The position numbers and the translations under genes were made by a program. A stretch of 5,257 nucleotides of DNA. It comes from SZAS-7 sp964514655. Lineage in GTDB: Bacteria > Chlamydiota > Chlamydiia > Chlamydiales > FEN-1388. This document shows, piece by piece, positions 1 to 4,595 of the stretch (its first letter is position 1; each line of letters starts with the position of its first letter). Below the pieces are notes generated by a model. The model ran no database searches and was not told where the DNA came from. It saw only the letters and a program-made list of their open reading frames with translations. The DNA lies in contig CAZEQY010000058.1 of assembly GCA_964514655.1 (NCBI GenBank), positions 1 to 5,257 of the forward strand. The letters run 5' to 3'.

Positions 1-54
1 AACCTACTTTCCCCCGGGAGAAAGTAGGTTGGGGTGCTTGTTTTTCCTATTCCT
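1..54 (+). repeat. Palindrome plus conserved tail; empty-site-like copy of the intron target
   Basis: Bases 1-10 (AACCTACTTT) are exactly complementary to 21-30, and the pairing continues through the C/G-rich centre with one mismatch (12/19), giving a strong hairpin. It is followed by GG and a 22-nt tail (33-54) beginning GGTGCTTGTTT and ending CCTATTCCT. The same tail, with one base changed, occurs at 3506-3527 as the 3' exon of the tandem introns. The hairpin with its T-rich tail could work as a Rho-independent terminator for a gene left of the window. Alternatively it is one unit of a dispersed repeat family. Similarity to the tail copy stops abruptly after 54, where Fic-coding sequence begins. 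Confidence 0.7.
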
Positions 55-98
55 AGGAAGAGCCTGCAGGTACATATGCGCACCAGATTTTTAATCGC

Positions 99-995
99 TT
101 GCTCATTGACCTATCTTATAACTCATCGCGCTTAGAGGGTAACACCTATTCTCTACTTGAGACTCAAAAGCTACTTCTTGAAGGAACAAGTGCCGATAAT
201 AAGCTAGATGAAGAAAAAGTGATGATCCTCAATCACAAAGAGGCTATACGATACCTTGTGGATAATGCCTCTAAGCTGGAAGTGACAGAACAGACCATCC
301 GCACCGTGCATTACCTTCTTTCTGAAGGCTTATTAGAACCATCGGCTTGCGGCAATTTAAGAGATCATGCCGTTCGTATCGGTGGATCTATATATATGCC
401 TTTAGAGCGCAAAAGCCAGTTGGAACTACGTTTAAAGCGCATTGTTGAAAAAGCAAGCGCTATTGAGAATCCATATGAACAGAGCCTTTTTTTACTTGTA
501 CATATCTCTTATCTACAGGGTTTTAGTGATGTCAATAAACGCACTGCTCGTCTCTGTTCAAACATTGCCTTAATTAAACGAAATCTTGTTCCTCATTCAT
601 TTAATGATGTGGAAAGAGAAGATTATACCTCTGCACTCATTGCCATTTATGAATTGCAAGATATACGCCCCCTTTTGGATGTCTATCTTTTTTCGTATAT
701 GCGAACATGCGTAATGTATGATTCAACTGTGCAGGCACTTGGTTTTGACGAAGTTCGTATACGCTATCGTACACTTCGACGCGCAACTCTGCGCGAGATT
801 ATTCTTGAAATGTACAAGGGGGCATATTTGAAGGAATATGTCTCTTTTCAAGCTTCCCAAATTATGAATGAAGAAGAAAGGATGCTTTTTTACGAAGATG
901 TGATGCAAGATCTTAAAGATCTTGACGAGACCCGTATCGTTGGGTTGGGAGTTACGCCAGAAGATCTTAAGAGATGGCTATTAATCGAAAATTAA
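99..995 (+). CDS. Fic family protein, 5'-truncated, lacking the canonical Fic histidine
   Basis: Fic-domain proteins usually transfer AMP or another phosphate-containing group to target proteins. Numbering from the TTG at 99 (298 aa), an inhibitory-type motif S-x3-E-G lies at residues 9-14 (SSRLEGN), typical of Fic proteins with N-terminal autoinhibition. The Fic loop is at 135-151, with core QGFSDVNKRTAR. The canonical HxFx(D/N)GN(G/K)R has Gln140 where the catalytic His belongs; His135 is five residues too early. From memory, a subfamily with a Q-P-F-E-D-V-N-K-R loop exists, so this may be a subfamily trait rather than decay. The TTG start has no convincing ribosome site. The same frame is open back to TAG at 54-56 and encodes EEPAGTYAHQIFNRL, which reads like the natural continuation of the family. 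The gene has therefore probably lost its N-terminal part at the repeat junction near 55, and may be a pseudogene. No partner toxin or antitoxin gene is visible. Confidence 0.85.
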   Translation: MLIDLSYNSSRLEGNTYSLLETQKLLLEGTSADNKLDEEKVMILNHKEAIRYLVDNASKLEVTEQTIRTVHYLLSEGLLEPSACGNLRDHAVRIGGSIYMPLERKSQLELRLKRIVEKASAIENPYEQSLFLLVHISYLQGFSDVNKRTARLCSNIALIKRNLVPHSFNDVEREDYTSALIAIYELQDIRPLLDVYLFSYMRTCVMYDSTVQALGFDEVRIRYRTLRRATLREIILEMYKGAYLKEYVSFQASQIMNEEERMLFYEDVMQDLKDLDETRIVGLGVTPEDLKRWLLIEN

Positions 996-1113
996 AATAA
1001 ACCTTAGAAACAATGTTACATGAGTGGCTTATGTTTTATCTTCTTTTGCGAAATTTCTCCTGGCTCGATACGAATGTAAAAAAAGATGAACTTAGGAGCC
1101 TTTTGCAAAACTC

Positions 1114-1138
1114 GGGCGCTCGGTAAAAACGCCCTTTT
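1114..1138 (+). terminator. Probable Rho-independent terminator after the Fic gene
   Basis: GGGCG (1114-1118) pairs with CGCCC (1130-1134) around an 11-nt loop and is followed directly by TTTT. The stem is short, so strength is uncertain. It lies about 120 nt after the Fic stop. The intervening stretch (996-1113) holds no gene I can support; it contains an isolated palindrome TTTTGCAAAA at 1101-1110. Confidence 0.45.
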
Positions 1139-1159
1139 AAGCCATTTTCCGGCCCGTCC

Positions 1160-1190
1160 CCGAGCCTTACTCGCACGAGTATGTGCTCGG
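1160..1190 (+). repeat. Stem-loop forming the 5' exon of the group IIC intron
   Basis: CCGAGC (1160-1165) pairs with GCTCGG (1185-1190). Above a small internal loop, TACTC (1168-1172) pairs with GAGTA (1177-1181). The hairpin ends exactly at the base before the intron's GTGCG. Group IIC introns are known to insert next to stem-loops (terminators or attC sites) rather than at a long specific sequence, so this is the probable recognition structure. Joined to the 3' exon at 3506, it recreates the layout seen at 1-54: a hairpin of about 30 nt, then GG, then the conserved tail. Confidence 0.7.
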
Positions 1191-1593
1191 GTGCGACCGG
1201 TATGTCGTTAAACTAGGAGGTGAAAATCCTCTACGGGCACTAGTAAGGAGAACCGTTAGAGAAGGCAAGGGTGTCTGCTGTGAGGCAGAATCTGAAGAAA
1301 GCCGTATACAAAATGCTGATCTGACGAACAGGAAGCGCATTAGGCAGTAACCTTAGGATGAGAACGCCTGACAGTTCGAAGTCCAATACTTACTCAGAAA
1401 GGTTGATGTATATGCGACAGGTTAGCACGAAAGTTTAACGAATTACCCGGTGAGAGCTGTACTCACGCTTGACTAATACCCAACAAAGACGGGGAACGAC
1501 AAGACTAGCGATGTTCCGGAGGAATGACGTGAACGATACAGCAGTCAGCAGACGACGTAGTAGGTGTTTTTTTTTTACACTGAAGGTCCGAAC

Positions 1594-1626
1594 ATGAAAA
1601 CGAAGGAGAAAGCCAGACTTCTATGA
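1594..1626 (+). other. Possible 10-codon leader ORF overlapping the RT start
   Basis: ATG at 1594 is preceded by GAAGG at good spacing and reads MKTKEKARLL before a TGA at 1624-1626. That stop overlaps the RT start codon in an ATGA arrangement. This layout could couple translation of the RT to the leader. It could also just be a former upstream part of the RT frame. There is no evidence that the peptide itself has a function. Confidence 0.3.
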
Positions 1627-3047
1627 CAGCAGATAACCGCAGAAAAGAAGAGCAATCTAAAGCTAAGTTAGAGAACTCGGGGGAGAGCTCCGTATCGTCT
1701 CTAAACAGCGTGATGGCTGACAAGGCAGCGAGGAACGACTTTTTCCTACCTAGCAACGAGCAAACCGCCCATATCACAACGATAGAAAGCGTCATCAGCT
1801 CACGCAATATGATGGAAGCCTATAAAGCAGTTATACGCAATAAAGGCGCCCCAGGCATAGATGGGATAACCACTAAAGAGATCAAAAAGGTCATACAAGA
1901 ACAATGGCCTAAGATCAAACAGGACATTCTTGATGGAAAATACTACCCTAGCCCAGTGCGGAGGGTGGAAATACCGAAACCAGACGGACGTGGGGTTCGA
2001 CAATTGGGGATCCCAACCGTAATGGATCGGATAATCCAGCAGGCTATCTATCAAGAACTCGTTCGAGTCTTCGACCCAACATTCTCAGAATATAGCTATG
2101 GTTTTAGACCGAATCGAAGCGCCCAACAAGCAGTACTTCAAGCCCAACAATATATCCATAAAGGATGTGAATGGGTTGTAGATATTGACTTGGAGAAGTT
2201 CTTTGACAAAGTCAACCACGATATGCTGATGGCGAGAGTAGCAAGGCTAGTGAAAGATAAGAAAATCCTCCTTCTTATAAGAAGGTTCCTGCAAGCAGGA
2301 GTTATGGAGAATGGACTTATCATAGCAACGGAAGAGGGAACTCCGCAAGGAGGCCCCCTCTCTCCACTACTATCCAATATCATGCTGGACGACTTTGACA
2401 AGGAGCTTGAGAAGAGAGGGCTACGATTTGCAAGATACGCTGATGACTGCAACATATACGTGAAAACCCAAAGAGCGGGAAAGCGGGTCATGGAATCTGT
2501 AGTAAACTACCTTACGGAAAAGCTCAAACTCAAAGTAAATCAGCAAAAGAGCGCCGTGGACAAGCCATGGAATCGCAAATTTTTGGGGTTTACCTTCACG
2601 AAAGGCGAAGGCCCTAGACGGATAACAGTTCACGAGAGCCGGATCAAGCGTTTTAGAGACAAGATAAGAGGCATCACGAAGAAGATGCGAGGTAATAATA
2701 TAACGGATAGTATCCAGAAATTTATTATGCCGATCACTAGAGGGTGGGCCAATTATTTTGGCATAGCTGAAACGCGAAACGTGTTCGAAGATCTCGATGG
2801 ATGGATTAGACGCAAGATACGAGGTATCTTGTGGCGACAATGGAAGAAGCCACGAACTCGATATAAACGCCTTGAGGCACTTGGGATCAAATCGCGTACT
2901 GCAAAGCAAGCTGCATACAGTAGTAGAGGGCCATGGAGAATGGCTAAGACTACGGTTATGCACAAGGCCTTGTCAAATGCGATTATCGAAGATCTAGGCT
3001 ACTTATCAATGTTTAACATAGTACGGGCTAGGTCACAGTTGACATGA
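1623..3047 (+). CDS. ltrA: Group II intron-encoded reverse transcriptase/maturase
   Basis: This 474-aa protein binds its host intron RNA, assists splicing and copies the intron into DNA targets. In order it shows: a charged N-terminal extension (1-55); the RT start KAVIRNKGAPGIDG (68-81); RT motifs IPKPDGRGVRQLGIPTV (117-133) and SYGFRPNRSA (158-167); the first catalytic aspartate in VVDIDLEKFF (185-194); GTPQGGPLSP (239-248); the YADD active site (272-275); KFLGF (319-323); and the thumb/maturase X domain (about 335-430) with RGWANYF (373-379) and LWRQWKKPRTRY (403-414). No HNH endonuclease follows, as expected for class C proteins. The stop codon directly adjoins domain V. An AAGGAGA lies 14 nt before the ATG, rather far, so coupling to the overlapping upstream mini-ORF is possible. 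All catalytic residues are present. Confidence 0.96.
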   Translation: MTADNRRKEEQSKAKLENSGESSVSSLNSVMADKAARNDFFLPSNEQTAHITTIESVISSRNMMEAYKAVIRNKGAPGIDGITTKEIKKVIQEQWPKIKQDILDGKYYPSPVRRVEIPKPDGRGVRQLGIPTVMDRIIQQAIYQELVRVFDPTFSEYSYGFRPNRSAQQAVLQAQQYIHKGCEWVVDIDLEKFFDKVNHDMLMARVARLVKDKKILLLIRRFLQAGVMENGLIIATEEGTPQGGPLSPLLSNIMLDDFDKELEKRGLRFARYADDCNIYVKTQRAGKRVMESVVNYLTEKLKLKVNQQKSAVDKPWNRKFLGFTFTKGEGPRRITVHESRIKRFRDKIRGITKKMRGNNITDSIQKFIMPITRGWANYFGIAETRNVFEDLDGWIRRKIRGILWRQWKKPRTRYKRLEALGIKSRTAKQAAYSSRGPWRMAKTTVMHKALSNAIIEDLGYLSMFNIVRARSQLT

Positions 3048-3123
3048 ACCGCCGTATACGGTCCCGTACGTACGGTGGTGTGAGAGGAAGGTGAGCCAGA
3101 TAATGGCTCACCTCCTACTCGAT
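3048..3123 (+). ncRNA. Group IIC intron domains V and VI (catalytic RNA 3' end)
   Basis: Domain V has a 9-bp lower stem (ACCGCCGTA 3048-3056 with TACGGTGGT 3071-3079) containing the CGC triad. A CG bulge (3069-3070), a 4-bp upper stem (TACG/CGTA) and a GTCC loop complete it, for 32 nt in all. The loop is not GNRA. Domain VI has GGTGAGCCA (3090-3098) pairing with TGGCTCACC (3104-3112). Its basal part pairs GAG with CTC and leaves A3117 unpaired, seven nucleotides from the 3' end. That is the expected branch-point adenosine for lariat formation. Confidence 0.88.
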
Positions 3124-3505
3124 GTGCGACCGGTATGTCGTTAAACTAGGATGTGAAAATCCTCCTTTTTATAAGAAGGTTCCTGCAAGCAGGAGTTATG
3201 GAGAATGGGCTTATCATAGCAATGGAAGAGGCCACGAACTCGATATAAACGCCTTGAAGCACTTGGGATTAAATTGCGTACAGCAAAGCAAGCTGCATAC
3301 AGTAGTAGAGGGCCATGGAGAATGGCTAAGACTACGGTTATGCACAAGGCCTTGTCAAATGCGGTTATCGAAGATCTAGGCTACCTATCTATGTTTAACA
3401 TAGTACGGGCTAGGTCACAGTTGACATGAACCGCCGTATACGATCCCGTACGTACGGTGGTGTGAGAGGATGGTGAGCCAGATAATAGCTCACCTCCTAC
3501 TCGAT
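3124..3505 (+). mobile_element. Internally deleted copy of the IIC intron (382 bp)
   Basis: The copy starts with the same GTGCGACC and ends with the same CTCGAT as the full intron. It is made of three blocks, equivalent to 1191-1231, about 2271-2335 and about 2848-3123 of the upstream copy. The joins fall in shared short repeats: GAAAATCCTC (1222 and 2261, kept once at 3155) and GGAAGA (2330 and 2842, kept once at 3224). The last block differs from the full copy at about 10 of 274 positions. Domains I-III are almost entirely lost, so it cannot splice. Domain VI carries a C:A mismatch and the domain V loop is changed to ATCC. The candidate branch A is at 3499. Any open frame across it is fragmentary RT sequence. 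Confidence 0.9.
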
Positions 3506-3527
3506 GGTGCTTGTTTGTCCTATTCCT
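3506..3527 (+). repeat. 3' exon of the tandem introns; second copy of the conserved tail
   Basis: This 22-nt stretch (GGTGCTTGTTT, G, TCCTATTCCT) matches 33-54 with a single T-to-G change. It starts at the first base after the intron 3' end, and sequence similarity to the left copy ends after 3527. Together with the hairpin at 1160-1190 it reconstitutes one repeat unit that the introns split. Confidence 0.75.
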
Positions 3528-3531
3528 CTTA

Positions 3532-3566
3532 CCCACAGTTTGCACCTAGCGGCGCTACACTGTGGG
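3532..3566. repeat. Palindromic repeat element, copy 1
   Basis: CCCACAGT (3532-3539) pairs perfectly with ACTGTGGG (3559-3566). Inside it lies CCTAGCGGCGCTA, where TAGCG (3547-3551) mirrors CGCTA (3553-3557). It is followed by CTA. The layout CCC...CCTAGCGnCG...GGGCTA is shared with the element at 3696. This suggests a REP-like intergenic repeat family rather than a terminator, as no T-run follows. Confidence 0.55.
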
Positions 3567-3695
3567 CTACTAATAAGCCGTCTCTAACGTGACTCTAGCA
3601 ACATACTTGTGCTCAATCACTTGCGATATCAACAAATAATTGTGTGCAACACTATGCCTGAATGGGGGTGCCACATTTATGGCTCACAAACCATT

Positions 3696-3727
3696 CCCAG
3701 GGTACCTCCTAGCGTCGGTGACCTGGG
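3696..3727. repeat. Palindromic repeat element, copy 2
   Basis: CCCAGG (3696-3701) pairs with CCTGGG (3722-3727), with ACC/GGT pairing further in. The centre reads CCTAGCGTCG and the element is followed by CTA. It therefore matches the element at 3532 in centre and ends while the stem bases differ in a compensated way. Compensated stems suggest selection on structure or independent members of one family. Confidence 0.5.
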
Positions 3728-3737
3728 CTAATCGCTA

Positions 3738-3757
3738 ACACTCTCATTCGAGGGTGT
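3738..3757 (-). terminator. Hairpin just downstream of the cupin gene
   Basis: ACACTCTC (3738-3745) pairs with GAGGGTGT (3750-3757) through 8 bp including one G-T wobble, around an ATTC tetraloop. It sits 12 nt past the cupin stop on the minus strand. No U-tract follows in that direction, so it may protect the mRNA 3' end rather than act as a classic intrinsic terminator. Confidence 0.35.
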
Positions 3758-3769
3758 AAATTTGGGCCA

Positions 3770-4108
3770 TCAAGATCCTTTCGACTGCAATGTAGCAGGC
3801 TCGATCATGAGAACCAATGCTCGCTCATCGGCTTTTGGCTTATGGCGCATGCCTTTGGGAATAACGGCAACTTGGCCTTCTGAGAGCGCAAGAGGACCAT
3901 TTTCGGTATCGATGACGATAGAGCCTTTATAGATGATAAAGAGTTCGTCGTCCTTGTGAGAGTGCCAGTGATACTCCCCCTTAAATGCCGCCATACGCAC
4001 AACCCAGTCATTTATGTAGGCAACGTCAACTGGAGACCAGTACGTCGCGCCTAGTTCTTTATCGAGCTTGGATAAGTCTTTATGCTGTGTGAGCACTTGT
4101 AGATCCAT
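3770..4108 (-). CDS. Small single-domain cupin protein
   Basis: The 112-aa product is a stand-alone cupin (cupin_2-like) beta-barrel, probably cytoplasmic, with no signal peptide. Motif 1 is at about residues 44-64: GEYHWHSHKDDELFIIYKGS, with His48 and His50 and an acidic residue (Asp53, Asp54 or Glu55) as likely metal ligands. Motif 2 is EGQVAVIPKGMRHKPKA (about 77-93), with the third His in the usual G-x5-P-x-G-x2-H pattern. Both metal-binding motifs are complete, so it should bind a divalent metal. The substrate cannot be told from sequence. The ATG at 4108 is preceded by a perfect AGGAGG at 8-nt spacing, which settles the start. It stands alone and diverges from the short ORF at 4204. I found no clear -35/-10 pair for it in the 95-bp gap. 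Confidence 0.9.
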   Translation of the reverse strand: MDLQVLTQHKDLSKLDKELGATYWSPVDVAYINDWVVRMAAFKGEYHWHSHKDDELFIIYKGSIVIDTENGPLALSEGQVAVIPKGMRHKPKADERALVLMIEPATLQSKGS

Positions 4109-4116
4109 AAATGGCG

Positions 4117-4122
4117 CCTCCT
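4117..4122 (-). promoter_or_regulatory. Strong Shine-Dalgarno of the cupin gene
   Basis: CCTCCT on the plus strand reads AGGAGG on the minus strand and lies 8 nt before the ATG at 4108. It is one of the best ribosome sites in the window and fixes the cupin start. Confidence 0.8.
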
Positions 4123-4176
4123 AAATTTTTTGAATGCTATTTGCAAAATTATCGCAAAAAAGAGAAATAGAGGGAA

Positions 4177-4207
4177 TAGGGGCATCATGTTGTAGGGGGC
4201 ATCATGT
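4177..4207. repeat. Short tandem repeat at the start of the 4204 ORF
   Basis: TAGGGGCATCATGT (4177-4190) is repeated as TAGGGGGCATCATGT (4193-4207). Each copy carries a G-rich ribosome-site-like block and an ATG. The first ATG (4187) meets a TAG after one more codon; the second opens the 49-codon frame. The repeat duplicates a translation start, perhaps by slippage. Confidence 0.6.
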
Positions 4208-4353
4208 CGAGCGTAATAGAACTTAAAGATAGAGAGTTAGAGCAGCTAGCGGCAAGGCTTATCACGCAATCCGGCTATGAAATTGCCTCAGAAATAGGCT
4301 CCAAAAAGCCCCTTCCACTGGAAATGCGCCTAAGGGGAAAAAAGGTTGAATAA
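4204..4353 (+). CDS. Short ORF, probable 5' fragment of a gene cut by an intron relic
   Basis: The 49-codon frame starts MSSVIELKDRELEQLAARL and is preceded by AGGGGG at good spacing, so initiation looks real. It is highly charged, with a likely helical first half. It ends three nucleotides before domain V of a group II intron relic. Its last codons (about LRGKKVE) may already be intron-derived domain IV sequence. I do not recognise the family. The simplest reading is the N-terminal stub of a gene divergent from the cupin, truncated by intron insertion and later deletion. A genuine small protein cannot be excluded. Confidence 0.4.
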   Translation: MSSVIELKDRELEQLAARLITQSGYEIASEIGSKKPLPLEMRLRGKKVE

Positions 4354-4356
4354 CAA

Positions 4357-4434
4357 GAGCCGTATGAAGCGAGATCTTCACGTACGGATCTGTGAGAGCC
4401 TAAGGGTGAGATCCCCTCGGGCTCCTCGACTCAC
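4357..4434 (+). mobile_element. Relic of a second, different group II intron (domains V-VI)
   Basis: GAGCCGTAT (4357-4365) pairs with the end of the block at about 4382-4390 (GTACGGATC). The AGC triad, the ACG segment with its two-base bulge and the GAAG/CTTC upper stem capped by CGAGAT make up a canonical 34-nt domain V. A domain VI-like hairpin follows: GAGCC (4396-4400) pairs with GGCTC (4420-4424), and GGG pairs with CCC further in. A4429 is a branch-point candidate. The exact 3' end, between about 4430 and 4436, is uncertain. The AGC triad and 34-nt length separate it from the IIC intron upstream. No 5' GUGYG end or RT gene is present nearby, so it is a 3' remnant. Confidence 0.8.
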
Positions 4435-4595
4435 TAAACGATAGAATACAAACTATATATTTATCGTTGAAATGTTTTTGTTTTATCCTGTTAATTAATT
4501 GTTCAACAGCTCATTCATGTACAACCCTCCAAGAGGGATTGAAATTTTATTTTATAAAATATAGGGTGGGAAAAAATATTCGGGAACTTAAACTT
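4435..4595. other. A/T-rich gap before the kinase-like gene
   Basis: No gene is supported here. AACGATA (4437-4443) has an inverted copy TATCGTT (4462-4468), and CCCTC/GAGGG (4525-4529, 4533-4537) forms a tiny hairpin. The A/T-rich sequence probably carries the promoter of the gene at 4596, but I cannot name a convincing -35/-10 pair. Confidence 0.4.

Larger units (their letters stand above)
1191..3123 (+). mobile_element. Full-length group IIC intron (1933 bp)
   Basis: The 5' end GTGCGACC fits the group II consensus GUGYG. Domain I-III sequence occupies about 1191-1593. It includes blocks that, from memory, match the Oceanobacillus iheyensis IIC intron: AAGGGTGTC near 1267, a TTACCCGG block near 1443 and a GTCAGCAGACGACGTAGTA-like block near 1544. 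The RT/maturase gene lies in domain IV. Domain V (3048-3079) has the CGC triad typical of IIC, and domain VI carries a bulged adenosine. The 3' end is at 3123 (...CTCGAT), because the next base starts another GTGCG. Nothing essential appears missing, so the copy may be active. It needs its own encoded protein for splicing and retrohoming. Confidence 0.93.
3528..3769. other. Non-coding intergenic stretch with palindromes
   Basis: I see no credible gene here on either strand. The stretch holds the two related palindromes at 3532-3566 and 3696-3727 and the hairpin at 3738-3757, which are listed separately. Confidence 0.6.

Noticed and set aside
723..908. 61-codon minus-strand frame opposite Fic
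   Set aside because: It is antisense to conserved Fic coding sequence with no initiation signal.
1020..1079. 19-codon ORF after Fic (MSGLCFIFF...)
   Set aside because: It is very short and has no convincing ribosome site, family or conservation signal.
1160..1190. Integron attC site
   Set aside because: IIC introns can use attC sites and the hairpin is suggestive, but I see no paired RYYYAAC/GTTRRRY cores, integrase or cassette array.
2138..2963. Long minus-strand frames opposite the maturase
   Set aside because: They are antisense shadows of a gene with clear RT motifs; none has a ribosome site or recognisable family features.
2797..2997. 66-codon plus-strand frame inside the maturase gene, repeated in the miniature copy (3122-3379)
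   Set aside because: It is the maturase sequence read in another frame. It recurs in the second copy only because the DNA is duplicated.
3805..4011. 68-codon minus-strand frame within the cupin
   Set aside because: It overlaps a gene with both cupin motifs and a perfect Shine-Dalgarno, and has no features of its own.
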